A DNA stretch of 64,000 bases from Akebia trifoliata (GCA_017979445.1 CM030713.1:26581163-26645162), one strand, 5' to 3'. Positions 23,771 to 35,296 are shown, numbered from the stretch's first letter. Translations and numbers: made by a program. Notes: generated by a model not told the origin, from the letters alone.

Positions 23771-23781
23771 AGTGGGAGATT
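23771..23781 (+). promoter_or_regulatory. Polypurine tract of the copia element
   Basis: AGTGGGAGATT lies directly before the 3' LTR and is purine-rich apart from its T residues. It is the expected primer for plus-strand synthesis. Confidence 0.8.
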
Positions 23782-24175
23782 TGTTGGGCTTTGTGGAGCC
23801 TAGTTATATTTTGATCCGGTTGACGACCCGACCCGACCCGAATAATGTTTGCGTGGTATTTTGATGGGATATTTTCTGAGGCTTAATCCATGGAGCCTGT
23901 TTTGTAACCCATTGTGTATCTTGTGCGCAGTATATAAAAGCCGTTTTTGGTGATTAGGGTTTTTTAAGGTTTTGATTGTCGTCTTTGAGACTGGAGCCGC
24001 ACTTTTGTAATTCTTCTTGAAATAGTGAAATCTCTACAACTCCGTGGACGTAGGCAAATTGCCGAACCACGTAAATACTGTCTTGTGTGTGTGATTGTTT
24101 TCTTTTTCGACGTGTGTGTTTTTCTTCTATTTCTTGTTTCTCACAGGTTTGTAATTTCAGGTTGAATTCCTTACA
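23782..24175 (+). repeat. 3' LTR of the copia element
   Basis: 394 bp, TGTTGGGCTTTG to CCTTACA. It is uninterrupted and therefore the reference for the split 5' LTR. It is followed by the TSD CTAAT and then by the continuing LINE sequence. Confidence 0.95.
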
Positions 24176-27100
24176 CTAATTTCCATCGTTATACACCTTT
24201 GTCTTATTATCAACTACTACCTCCCCTAGTTTCTGAGTAGGAAGTAATGGTACAAGAGCTAACTGACTGACATCTTTCCTGTTTTCCCTTCTTCTTTCCT
24301 CCTCTCCTACATGCTCACCGGAATGATGGAAATCAGTGAAGGCTGTGGGAAATCGATACTTGTTCATAGAGAGAATACCACAAGGAAGAAACATCGAGAC
24401 ATCCAAAAAAGAAAGTAAAGATGCCAGCGTAGAACAAAAATGGACATTAAATAGGAAATTCTCACCAGGATATGAGGAGAGTACCTGCGAAAAAGTGGAT
24501 GGGCCAATCAAATCTCTTACTGTAAATATTCCCGGGCTAAAGTTCTCTTTGTTGCTACTGTTTGGAGATTCTGCAACTTTAGATCTACCTGGGTGGCACT
24601 AAATATCCAATCGAAATATGTCCCAAATTCTAGTAACTGTGATGAGATGATGCTTGGACTGCTCCTATCTACTTTTCTTCTACCTAACAACTTCTGGTAT
24701 TTTCGCAACCTGTTCTTCTCCCCTCAAAAGTTCTCTTGACAAGACTACCTTCTTGTAGTTTATAACCGGATATACTAGGTCTGTATCGATTTTCTGGGCA
24801 CCTAGGGCCCCTACAACCTTTTGAGCCTTCACTGTTGGAGAGGAGTCTTTAAAATTTGAGGGTGCTTGTCCCGAACCGTCATGTCCCCATCCTCTACCGA
24901 GCAACTGAGTCACATCCTGTGTGCACAGATTTCTACGAGACATCAAACCAGCTGCAGTAACCTCTATGCTACAACCCTCTAATTTCCCACTACCAAGTTG
25001 TGATTTAGATTTGAAATGTCCAGCTTCATACTCCTTATCAACTTCCGTAGCGTCATGCGGAGAGATACCTGAAGGTAATATCCACGGATCGCTAAACATC
25101 CTTTGTTGGGTGCAAGGATTTAGCAATTCATCTCTACAAACTAGAACGTTGCTTCTCTCTATCTGTTCCTTCAATCCCAGTCCCCCTTCACAGATTAATT
25201 TCTGATAGACCAGACCTCAAAACCCATCCAAACCTCAGGATCTTTCATTGGGTCTTTGGATTCTACAGTGGCTTTGTACGTGTCTCTCGCGTTAATGTCC
25301 GACTTATGAGAAGATGTCTACTGGATAACATCTATTAACAGTCTCTTAATGGGTAGTCTTTTAAGATGTATAAGCCTGTTAATTATCCCATGGTCTTGCT
25401 TTGCTTTAAGCCCAGCCCTTTTATGTATCACGATTGGGCCAACACGAGCCTTAACAATCCTTCTTTTAGATATAGATTTCCTAACTGGGCCTGGATCTAA
25501 ATACCTCAAGTCTAGGTTTTCTCCCAATGGACCTTCGTTGCCCAACCACACATCAGTCGCGTAATAGGCTTTTATTTCCTCAACTATACATGGCCCACCA
25601 CCACCATTATGGGCCCTTAAACACCTAGTCCCCAACCCAACTATCTTGGGCTTACTCAACTCCACTATCCCATTCTTACGCAGCCACCTAGTATAAGCCA
25701 AGTTCGTAGCTGCCTTAGCTAATAGCTTCCCCGTATAAGCATGTTTACAATCCCATCGACGTGGCTTCAGGCGTGTTCCTATGCTGGCACAAAATTTGAA
25801 TTTATGCAAACTCATTAGCTTGTTTTGCATGCATCTTCCCCTTGGTTTTGATATTTCCCAGACCAACTCGTTAACTCCAGGTATCTTCTTCTCCAACTGA
25901 CCCTCCCCTTCCTTCGGCTAAAAACAACCTTCATCCACCTGTGTGCCTCTTTCTGCTGAAATACTGATCACGATTTCTTTTCCTTTCCTCGACTCAACTA
26001 TAGAATCTTTCCTCTTTAATTCTTCCCCTACCACCTCGATCACTAACATATATCGAAAACCATTCACCCATAGATACAAGCCTCGAGGCATCTTCCATGG
26101 AGAGCAGCCAACCTTTAGCCTCGTTCTGTCCATTTTTACACGACATAGGGTGTTCAAATCCACCTCTAAGAGTCCGCCCAGCTGAGCTCCAATTTTTCTG
26201 AAAACATGGTTCATCCATGAATGAAAAGGTAGCCCACTAATATAGACCCAGGTTCCACCTTCCTTCCATTCTGGTTTTATTGTGTTGTTGTCTGCAAACC
26301 ATGGGCGTAAACTGAAGGTATTATTTCCCACCGAAACTAATCTTCTCGAGTTCACCTTCAGGAATTCAAATCTGCTACCCAACATCAACATCCGAGTGGA
26401 GGGTTCCCAAGCTAGCAATTTAATCGTTGAAGACTGAGAAAGACCTAGCTTCATTTTCATTTACAAAAAACCTGCCTCCAAAGAGCTCAAACTATAGATA
26501 AAAGACCATATCCATTTTCCGAACACTATACCATTATTTTGGGCTTGCTTAACCACAGGATTGGAGCTCACCTCCTCACCTAATGCAGCTGGAAACTCTA
26601 TCTTTGTCTTTGAGGTTGAAGGTTTATTTACTACCTCAGCCCATGAATTAATCATCCCTCCCTCCTCCATAGGTGCCTTCATCTTCTCGTTTGGAATAAA
26701 TAGTGTTTTAAAAGCAATACTAACTTCCTCCCCCCCCCCCCCCCAACCATTACCTCTTAGACCTTCCTGGAACATGATCTCTCATGATCGTAGTCTTTCA
26801 GAAAACTGTTGCAGCTTTAGAAACCTGCTTTATAAATTATGTTTTTCCTAGATCAGAAAGATTCTGCCATCTATCGAGTACTTGTCCCTGAAGATTTTCG
26901 ATGAGGTTCTCGCTACATCAAGTTGTTTAGATACCCATATTGCTTCCTCCTCCAGCAGTTGTATAGTCGATTCAAACCTTCTACCCTTTTTCTTAATCTC
27001 TAGCCCTCTTCACCGTTGAACCCAAACTTTCTTTTATTCGAAGATCTTACGTTCCACCATCACTTACTTCTCTCCTATTCCTTCCATTTTTTATTAGCTT

Positions 27101-27371
27101 AGGAACCCAATTTCTTATGGGTAGGTAGAGATGAAGTGTTTACACATATTGAAAACAAATAATCTATAATGATAATTGACGAGGGTAAATGATGCAGGAC
27201 GATGAGGGAAGAAGGTGAAATATGGGGTTAAGGGAATATGGTTTGGGATTTTGGTGTAAAGATTTGGACTACAATAGGATTACCTTAAAAATTTAGGGTA
27301 AACCCTAAAGGTTTAATTACAACATTTTGCAATTACTGTTAGGAGTATATGCTTATAATTTGGTTTCATTT

Positions 27372-29258
27372 GACAGGGTACCTATAGTATTTGTAACAAA
27401 TTTATCTCGCCATCTTTCTTTTTTTTCTTTTCCTTTTTTTTTTTTTTTTTTTTTTTTTTGTAGATTTTTGGAGACTTCCTTATCTTTTAAAGTTCATAGA
27501 TACTACATAAAGTTCTTTATTTTCTTGTAAACTATGCATTTGGGTGAAAAAAATTACCTCATATCTTTAATTACTATAACAAATTACAATTATTTTGTTG
27601 ATGCTTTTGTAGAGAGTTCGTTGTGTTCGTAAAAGGAAATTTTTTACAGTGATTAATAGTAGCCATTTGATCATATTTATCATATTTTGTGATGAAAAGA
27701 AACATGTATGTCAAAAAATATAGAATTTTATTATCACTTGATTTATTTTTTTGCTTGTCTCGTCCTATCATCGAGTATTGAAAATCGATGGGTACCAATA
27801 GTTTTTGGTGGTTGTTTTTGAACTTCCACTTTTCAAAAGTCGAATCCAAAATCTACAAGAGCTGAAATTGAAAAAAAAAAATATGATTATCACAGTTTTA
27901 GATAATGGGGGCATTCATCGAGATATTAGTACACATGTTCTAGATAGGTTAACTACCTCAACAGGTCAATCACTTTGAAACAAGATGACAACGTCTATTA
28001 TGTCAAGACGCATGCCCCGGGGTAGGCCAATAACTCAATGTCAGAGTTGTGTACTTGTTACCTATTAACTAGTCCATTCTATTATTTCTATAGATGGGAA
28101 CTCAAGAGTGCAAATTTGAGCTGAAAACACTACAATTGAGCACCTTAACGCTTGGCTTCGAGTGCAATATTTCTTTGCTCCCACACTTATATTTGGATAT
28201 TTTATTTTATTTTATTTTTTCTTATTATAGCTTATAAGATGTATTTATATAAATATTAAAGATTAAAATAAATTATTTAAAATTAAAAAAATATAAAACC
28301 CAATTCACTCGATCGAGTTTCTATAAACTCGATCAAAGATATCGGACGAGTTATTTCAGATCTTTGACAAGTCAATGTCATAGACATTCACATTGATTAC
28401 CTCACTTGATCACATTTAAGATCGAGATGACTCGCTTGAGTCATCTTGGTATTGGTCACAATTTTAAACCATTAGATTCACCTTTGATGAGCAATTAGGA
28501 CTCCCTATTTCCAATAATGTTAGACAAAATATCCAATGAATGACAAAGATGTATAGAGAAGATACAAGTTTTCTATAGATTGGTATTGCTTTATTTATGA
28601 TCATCAATTAATGAAAAGAAATCTCAAGACACAAGGTTCTATATCTTGGACATTTTATCCGTTTTAACAATCAGTGTCCTAACATCCAAACCTAGAAACT
28701 AGTATCATTATAAACCATGCTTTTAAAAATTGTTCGAAACAGAGACGATTCAATGTATCGTTTTTTAATGAGTGGGATATTTAATGTGAATTGTCTTTCA
28801 CATTGACTTGTTCAAGTTTTTAGATGACTTGTCTATTATTTCAAATATATAAGTCGAGCAATAAAACTCAACTAACTCAATTGAGTTTTTACATTATTAA
28901 ATAATTTAAAATTTTATTATCTAGATAGAAATGTGATCATGTGACTATTGCATTTTTCTAATCTGAAAAAAAATTATATATAAGAATAAATATATCTTAA
29001 AACAACTATAAATCGAGTTAACTTAGAAGTTTTAATATTATAATTGTAATTATAACTTGTGTTACTTGAATTATGTATATGCACAAACAAACCAATCTAG
29101 AAAATCAAAGAGAACCAAGAAACGAATTATCTTTACCTATCCTTATGAATCGGGTTCATTCTAGAGTAACAAACCACATACCATAAACTCGAATTCAAAC
29201 TAAGCGAACAGATGAACCAGGTAACATAGATAAAAACAACTCCCTCTCTTATATTAGT
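27372..29258. other. AT-rich intergenic DNA
   Basis: Starts just past the LINE. It contains a long T run at about 27437-27459. Several short 'actcgatcgagt' and 'ctcaattgag' palindromic motifs at 28310-28340 and 28870-28890 resemble those at the very start of the window, so they may belong to a dispersed repeat. No gene recognised. Confidence 0.5.
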
Positions 29259-29660
29259 GAGTTGCTATTGGCATCCAAACTTTTACTTAGTACACCCCAA
29301 TTAAATTTAAAATAGGGTGAGTTATCATTTTGTGTGTTGAATACGACAAAATTCCAATTTTGATATTGTTCATTTTAATTTTCAAAACATGTTTTTCTAG
29401 TGAAATCGATCACTTTTATAATCAAAGAATTTGCTATTAAAATACTAATGAACTCGTCGTTACTTATGATCTCGTTAGTAATTTATCTACAAATTCATGG
29501 AAAAAACATGTTTTGGGAATTAAAATGAGCAATGTACCGAAATGAGAATTTTGTCATAAGTTGCACACATTTTACGAAATATTTCAAAAAAAAAAAAAAA
29601 CAAAAACACTAAATGAAAATAAGTAAAAGTTGGAGTGCCAATAGAAACCATTTCTCTCTC
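29259..29660. repeat. MITE, family X (about 400 bp copy)
   Basis: Left end GAGTTGCTATTGGCATCCAA and right end AGTAAAAGTTGGAGTGCCAA are inverted, and related ends are found at six other places. It lies about 460 bp upstream of the calmodulin-like gene's start. Confidence 0.75.
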
Positions 29661-29668
29661 TTTCTTTT

Positions 29669-29791
29669 GAGAGTTTCTACTGCTACACCAACTTTTACTA
29701 ACACCATCTCAAGATATGTGCTAATTCTTTTGTGATTTATATATGAATTGGAGTAGCATTAACAAAAGTTGGTGTGACAATATAGTCTCTC
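29669..29791. repeat. MITE, family X (short copy)
   Basis: Ends TGCTACACCAACTTTTACTA and its complement AACAAAAGTTGGTGTGACAA, followed by a CT microsatellite. It lies immediately after the previous copy. A further lone right end (AAAGTTGGGGTGCCACTAGC) is at 30001-30020, about 100 bp before the calmodulin-like start codon. Confidence 0.72.
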
Positions 29792-30090
29792 TCTCTCTCT
29801 CTCTCAAGATTTATATTTGTTAGGTTTAGTATTTTACATGAGCCTAGTCATAATCGTAAACAATTGAAATTAATTGAATGTCTTATAATGCTATGTAACG
29901 TTGATGTAATAAGTCGAAGCAAATTTTTGTAATGGTTGAATGGTGTGTTTTAATATATAATATTAGAGTATGATATTAAGAAATTGAAGTGTAATAAGTT
30001 AAAGTTGGGGTGCCACTAGCAGTTATCTTACATCATCATTAAAACGTAGAGCCACAAAAAAGTACCGCCATTTGCATTTGCATTTCAGGC

Positions 30091-30109
30091 GGAGAGAGAG
30101 AGAGAGAGG
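30091..30109 (+). repeat. GA microsatellite in the probable 5' leader of the CML gene
   Basis: (GA)n just 15-33 bases before the ATG. GA/CT repeats in 5' leaders are common in plants and can bind BPC/GAGA-type factors. A role here is inference. Confidence 0.6.
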
Positions 30110-30123
30110 GAGAAGAAGCAGAG

Positions 30124-30567
30124 ATGGGGAAAGATCTAACAGAAGATCAAGTTGCTTCAATGAAGGAAGCTTTCACTCTCTTCGACACAGATGGTGATGG
30201 TAAGATCGCTGCATCTGAACTAGGAATCTTGATGCGATCTCTTGGTGGAAACCCAACTCAAGCCCAACTCAAAGACATTGTCACCCAAGAAAACCTCACA
30301 GCTCCTTTCGATTTCCCTCGATTCCTTGATCTCATGTCCAAACACATGAAACCTGAACCCTTCGATCGTCAACTTCGTGACGCTTTCAAGGTCCTCGACA
30401 AGGATTCCACCGGTTTTGTCTCCGTATCTGATCTTCGTCACATTCTTACAAGTATCGGTGAGAAGCTCGATCCAGCAGAATTCGATGAGTGGATCCGTGA
30501 AGTTGATGTTGGATCCGATGGTCGGATCCGATACGAAGATTTCATCCTTCGTATGGTCGCCAAGTAA
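30124..30567 (+). CDS. CML13: Calmodulin-like protein, CML13/CML14 type
   Basis: A single intronless frame of 147 residues, starting [17 protein letters not shown] and ending RMVAK, against about 148 in Arabidopsis CML13 and CML14. Four EF-hand units are laid out as in calmodulin. EF1 (loop 21-32, [12 protein letters not shown]) has every calcium ligand. EF2 (about 55-66) has lost them. EF3 (92-103, [12 protein letters not shown]) and EF4 (128-139, [12 protein letters not shown]) end in D rather than E, and EF4 has G at position 3. One working calcium site is what is known for CML13/14, which act as soluble partners of IQ-motif proteins such as myosins and CAMTA factors rather than as classic calcium switches. 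The start is fixed by homology. The upstream region is full of family X MITE ends. CML13 and CML14 are near-identical paralogues in Arabidopsis, so which one this matches is open. Confidence 0.93.
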   Translation: MGKDLTEDQVASMKEAFTLFDTDGDGKIAASELGILMRSLGGNPTQAQLKDIVTQENLTAPFDFPRFLDLMSKHMKPEPFDRQLRDAFKVLDKDSTGFVSVSDLRHILTSIGEKLDPAEFDEWIREVDVGSDGRIRYEDFILRMVAK

Positions 30568-31430
30568 TCGATTCATATAAACCCTAACCCTATTTTATGA
30601 TGCTTATGCCCTTTTAGTTTTTTTGGGGGATTTTAGGGTTTGTTTGATCCTTGATTGCTTTTTTTTTTTTCTCAGTCTGGTTGGTGGAATCTTGATCGAA
30701 CTTGGTAATTAATTGGGAAATTTGTGTTATTTTGTTCTTTGTTTATTGCTAGGGTTTGCTTGTGTGAATGATATTTATGTATGTGGTTGCGTTCTTACAG
30801 AAGAATTTATGTTTTTTTAAATGTAATTTGCGTTTTTCTTGGTATGGTTTGAGACCTTTCTAAAGATCAAGAGCTTTATGGATAGATTGAATGAATGTTG
30901 TTAGGATTTTCTTCTTTTTCCGCATGTCTGATAATGATGGTTGAACAGCAAATAATGGTGAATGAGAGGAATGCGTGGATGTATCCTCTTAACTTGATCC
31001 CTTTACCTGTTATATATTTAGATTTTTTTAAAAACTACTTTATAGGGTTTCTATGATTTGTCGTTCTCTTTTGGGTCCGCTTTTGGTTTTTTTCCTACAT
31101 TACATGTGTGAGGATATGTCCTACATATATTTAATTGGACCTTACAACATTTGGGTGAACAGAAGTATTGACCTAAAGTATATCCACTTGGAACAATTTA
31201 ACCCAAAGTATATCCACTTTATCTTTTTTATTTTTTTGATTGGTAAGCTGGACTTGAAACTACGACCTCAAAGTTGTTTTGCAATGTGTCAAACTAACTG
31301 AGGTCTAAGCCCAATTTGCAAGCAAGGGGTTAGTAGTTAATAGAGGTGAAAGTGGGTTCAACAAGGTTTGATCCTAGGTCATGGGATCAACTCTCCTCAA
31401 GCCTTTAGCTAAGTGGCACCTTCAAAGTGG
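30568..31430. other. 3' flank of the CML gene and intergenic DNA
   Basis: T-rich sequence typical of a 3' UTR and downstream region. At about 31150-31230 two copies of 'aaagtatatccactt' form a short direct repeat. No other gene recognised. Confidence 0.5.
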
Positions 31431-31530
31431 GAGGGGTGCAACATGAGGACTTCCTAAGAGGTCACCCATCCTAATACTACTCTTGCTCAAGTACGCTTAA
31501 CTGCGGAGTTTTAATGGAATATGGTATCCA
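31431..31530 (-). pseudogene. 5S rRNA-derived sequence (pseudogene or Cassandra-type LTR piece)
   Basis: Read on the minus strand, it follows the plant 5S rRNA from about position 30 to the 3' end. It contains AACTCCGCAGTTAAGCGTAC, then AGAGTAGTATTAGGATGGGT, GACCTC and GGAAGTCCTCATGTTGCACC. It has several changes, including in the promoter box region, and lacks the 5S 5' end, so it is not a functional gene. A single isolated copy could be a stray pseudogene, a 5S-derived SINE, or part of a Cassandra TRIM, whose LTRs carry 5S sequence. The upstream 'ggataccatattcc' block would suit Cassandra, but I cannot find the matching second LTR. Confidence 0.8.
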
Positions 31531-32299
31531 CTTTTATCTTTGCACCTTTGTGAGGCTTATCTCTACTTTATCTATCTTATTTATTATTTTTGAATGTTGT
31601 TTAACAATTAACTTCTTTTTAAAGGACTTTAATGTATGAGATGCAACACTTTTCGTTTGGTCTGAAATGATGTGTCTTAAACATGAACAAACACTGGGTT
31701 TCCTATATAATTATTTGATTTTGAATTCTAAAACACTAACAATCAATCTCTTCTATTTATCTGTTCTACTTATGTTTGTACGCTCTATTTTTAGTATTTT
31801 GAAAGTTTACTCATATTTGGAGAGCCATATTTTATTGTTTTATTCATTTCATCTTGAGACTAGGAGTGGTACTTTCTCAAGGTTGGGCTATTCGAATTCT
31901 TGGACACTGAAACCTTGACATCCATATTTGTGAGTTGGAAATTTGTATTTGCAAACCTATCGAGTAGTATGTTTTGGAGTTGGGTGTGTAGGGAGCAATG
32001 TCAAAGCTAGTCATTGAATAGATAGGGGAATCCTTCTCCCCATAGTAGACTTCCCCCACCTCGGCAAGATGATAGACTTCCCCCACCTCCGTGTGGGAAT
32101 GGTAAGTGTGTTTCTGCGCACATAGGGAAGAACAACCTGCTGTCAACACTAGAACTACGGGTGAATACTACCTTTATGACTGATTACTGGGGATCCGATG
32201 GGCAACCTGTAATGCCCTGCTCCGGGGTTGAACCGTGTGAACCCCTTTTTCTCTGATTGGCAGATCTTTTATAAAGTCATTTCTTAGAAGTTATTGTCT

Positions 32300-33340
32300 T
32301 GGTGACAATGTGTACAAAACTGCATTGAAAATCTGCACATCCTTCCCATTCACAATAGTTTCCCATTAGAATAACATGCCTTTGCACTCATAAGATTTGG
32401 TCCAAAAACATTAGATATTTGATGTTGATTCTCCTCCTTGTCCTCAAACGTTTGTCCATTACAGTTCTTTGGAAGCCCCAATACAACATGAAAGAAAGAA
32501 GAATCCAAATGAGCCAATCCATAATTGATAATGCACAAATGGACAAACTGCAAAAAAGATCTTTAACACCCAAATGTAGGATTTTCGTTACACATCAAAG
32601 AAAAACAAAAACTCCAGATATCCTTAACTAGAGTAAAATGCCTGAATAGATGGTTAATAGATTTCCATTCAATTTGCATATTCGGGAAAATTTCACTATC
32701 AGAATTCTACAAGTAATTAGATGGTCAATATCAAGAATTCTATCAAGGGATGTAAATCAAATATAGAACTCCATTTAGAAGGAACTATAAAAACCCCTAT
32801 AAATGTAGAAGAAGAATTAGAAGAAATGACTAAGGGAGATTTCGTTTCATTTCGAAGGGATGATGAGAATTTTTTATTGAGAAAGGATCATCACAACTAA
32901 TTGTCCAAACTCTCGTTTCTGTAGAACCTAGTGATACTACTAATAGTTTCCAATAAGCTGTCTGCATGCACTACTTCCCAATCGTTGAGGATCCTTCTGA
33001 TACCAAAATTCCACAAGGTTATTTTGCTCAATTCCGACTTAAATTTGCTATTAAGTATTTTTTATTTATCTGAAAGTAATGTGTAGAAAGTGATGAACCA
33101 CACCACAGATTCACGTTTTGAAAGGGATGAGCCACACCACAAAATCTCTAGAAGCCTGACCATTCTTTGATTCACTTGATAAATTCAAAGTCAACGTTCT
33201 TGACACCTTTCCAAGTATATAACCATAAGATTGTCTGATTGCTTTAGTTTCCCAACCAAAGTTATTAATACCATGCTTACCTTGAATTGATAGCTTCCTG
33301 AACAATGAAGGTTTCTCCCTGTATCTCCACATCCATTTTT
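32300..33340 (-). pseudogene. Truncated LINE remnant (post-RT and zf-RVT region)
   Basis: On the minus strand, 33111-33332 reads MWRYREKPSLFRKLSIQGKH and then GWETKAIRQSYG, matching the region after reverse transcriptase in plant LINEs. It is followed near 33000-33060 by LWNFGIRRILNDWEVV, the FRR-LNDWE signature before zf-RVT. The sequence toward 32350 is a decayed continuation. No endonuclease or RT core is present, so it is truncated, and stops are frequent. It is related to but distinct from the large LINE at 11271-27371. Confidence 0.7.
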
Positions 33341-34940
33341 CGGAAAAAATCTTAATTTGTCAACCTAGTTCTCCTAATCCTTCTAGTTTTTTTGGACAAC
33401 TGAAATCGGTGCTCATGCTCTGTTGTGATTGCTTTCTTTTGTTGGTTTGATTGGCTCTAGTGTGTTGGTGCACTTTGTCTTTCATGTTCCCCTATTGTGA
33501 CGAGTTGGCTGGTTATGAGACCTGTTTGTGCATTTTTTAATCAAACTTGGTTCGGAGGTGTGGAAAAAGTGGCTGAAAAATCATTAACGATTAGACTTGT
33601 TGTTGAGAAGAAAATATGGGCAGGCTCAGTGAGTCTCGTTGTGGAGGAAGCATGGTTTGAGAGAGAAGCTGCAAATGAGCCTTTGGAGAAATCTTTGTGT
33701 ACAAAATCAATAGCTCATGGTCTTTTAAAAATAGTTGAGAGATGTGTTAATGTCTGGGGGAGTTAGGGTGTATCATGCTTTAGGTACTTGTTTCAAGTTT
33801 TAACCGTTACTTTCCAGACAGTTTTGTCATCCCTGTTTTTCACGCTTGAAAACTGTTGGTACTCTATATCCAAGAGCAACCTTTCGGAAAAACATATTTA
33901 ACGTCCATATGATATATTTTCCTTTTACATGCGACGAAACCAATCACCTTACAAAAGATTCAAGTAGTGTAGTCTACCCCCCCCCCCCCCCCCCCCACTT
34001 TTTTTTATTATTATTATTTCTATAATGTAGGTAATTTTGAACACTCAATTGGCGCTTATTGATTTTTTTTTTCCTTGATGAAGAGAGTTGGTTTACAACA
34101 AAAAATTTCAAGTTTAATTTTTTATTGACCCAAGTTTTCTATCCTTGGGTTGAATGTTCTTCATCATTATTATTACATTGTCGTCTTGAAATTCATTTTT
34201 ATTTTTATTTTTTATGAGGGAATTTATTCAGTTTTGGATTTTTGATGACAAGTCGTTCATTATCAATGTTTATAACCTTATGTGCCTTCAATTCAATTGT
34301 CCTGATCCAAATATTATCTTCATCAAACTTTGTCCATGGACTCGATAATTTTGACGAGTTACTGCCTAGTTTTATAATTTTGGTGATGATGGGTTCAATT
34401 ACGACCTCAGGAGTTACTGTCCTCGTTTAAAACAGGTTTATTCATCTCAACAGAAGAGAAAAAAGGAAAATTACTTAAGGGCCTTGGTGGATGGATTTCT
34501 TTCTAATTAGCCCCCAAGTTGTAGGGTTTCTCTTAATAGTCATGTAGTAAAAAAAAAAAAAAAAAAATTCTAATCAGTCCCTGAAAAAATATTTTTCAAT
34601 GTATTTTAGTTAAAAAAAAAAACGTGAAAAATGAAGATGGGTGGATTTTACTAGTATTGAATAACTTGGATTTTACTGCCAATTGCAGTGCACCTTCCAA
34701 TCTTGAGAGGAGAATTGAATCGAAAGCCACCGATTATAGCAGTCAATCGATTTTCTAAGATTGATTTAGACGTACCCTCCGTAATTTCGTCATTAGGTTG
34801 GAGTGTTGGACCAGCAGGTGGCATGTGTGCAAACACACGTGCATTACATGCAATTTTAATTATTAATTACTATGATGCCGAAGTGATGTTAAAGATTGAC
34901 CTCATTTTGCAATTTCTCGACGTAGAGGTGTGTAATAATC
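33341..34940. other. Intergenic DNA with no supported gene
   Basis: Contains a run of about 17 C at 33980-33996 and poly-A runs at about 34550-34567 and 34612-34622. Open frames at 33497-33766 (89 codons) and 34688-34990 (100 codons) have no recognisable domain and are not called as genes. Confidence 0.5.
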
Positions 34941-35268
34941 ACACACATATTTACAACGTGTTTTGTCCCATGCGGATTAAATTTTTTTAGATTTAACTGA
35001 TTTTTGTTGAGGATGATCACTATGATGAGGAGATCATCTCATCAAAAATCAACTACTTTTAAAACTTCTAATCCCATATTTATGAGTTGAAGAATCGTGG
35101 ATCGTCTATTTTATATAGATAATTTTTTATGAGGTTAAAAGTTTTAGAATTAGATCATTTTTGGTAAAGATGATTTTCTCGTCATAGAGATCATCTTCAC
35201 CAAAATTTAACTCAATTTGAAATTTTTAACCTACATAGGACAAAATATGTTGTAGATATATGTGTACA
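34941..35268. repeat. Foldback element, family Y, copy Y1
   Basis: The outer arms (TTTACAACGTGTTTTGTCC and GGACAAAATATGTTGTAGA) are inverted. Inside each half is a second hairpin of the form GTTGAGGATGATC...GATCATCTCATC. This nested hairpin plan is shared by all Y copies. This copy is the most decayed. Boundaries are approximate. Confidence 0.65.
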
Positions 35269-35296
35269 TGAATGATCCATATATATATATATGTAT

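Larger units (their letters stand above)
17657..24175 (+). mobile_element. Ty1/copia LTR retrotransposon, near-intact and young
   Basis: Bounded by TG...CA LTRs (17657-19754, interrupted; 23782-24175) and by an identical 5-bp TSD, CTAAT (17652-17656 and 24176-24180). A primer-binding site, one long Gag-Pol frame and a polypurine tract are in the usual order. After removing the nested solo LTR, the 5' LTR aligns to the 3' LTR with one 14-bp indel and, by my hand count, 8 substitutions in 394 bp (about 2%). With a commonly used grass rate of 1.3e-8 per site per year that would be under 1 million years, but the rate for this species is unknown. It is inserted in the ORF1 remnant of the LINE. Confidence 0.95.
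17310..26775 (-). pseudogene. LINE ORF1 remnant (DUF4283-type), split by the copia element
   Basis: Read on the minus strand. Fragments at 26461-26775 and 25918-26460 resemble the N-terminal RNA-binding-like domain of plant LINE ORF1 (SRFEFLKVNSRRLVSVGNNT, then GTWVYISGLPFHSW and GGLLEVDLNT). Basic and low-complexity sequence follows at 25318-25896 and 24680-25174. The C-terminal part is at 17310-17639 (MVEWLVSEALNLVEDFGL), on the far side of the copia insertion at 17657-24175. Several stops and frame changes separate the pieces. A run of 14 C lies at about 26731-26744. I infer ORF1 from its order relative to ORF2; its zinc knuckle is not recognisable. Confidence 0.7.
11271..27371 (-). mobile_element. 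Full-length L1-type LINE, decayed, with later insertions
   Basis: A non-LTR retrotransposon read on the minus strand from about 27357 (5' end) to 11285 (3' end). It is bounded by an identical 14-bp direct repeat, ATTTGGTTTCATTT, at 11271-11284 and 27358-27371. The 3' end next to the left repeat is a short T run on the + strand (a poly-A tail on the element's strand), as expected for target-primed reverse transcription. Removing the solo LTR (12202-14420) and the copia element (17657-24175) with one TSD each leaves about 7.3 kb, a normal length for plant L1 LINEs. ORF1 and ORF2 are both broken by stops and frameshifts, so the element is dead. The insertions post-date it. Confidence 0.85.

Noticed and set aside
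33497..33766. 89-codon open frame on the + strand
   Set aside because: No recognisable domain, no splice or promoter context, and it lies next to a LINE remnant.
33980..33996. Long poly-C run (and a similar one at about 26731-26744)
   Set aside because: Could be a real homopolymer or a sequencing/assembly length error. Nothing functional can be claimed.
34688..34990. 100-codon open frame on the + strand
   Set aside because: No recognisable domain, and its 3' part runs into foldback element Y1.
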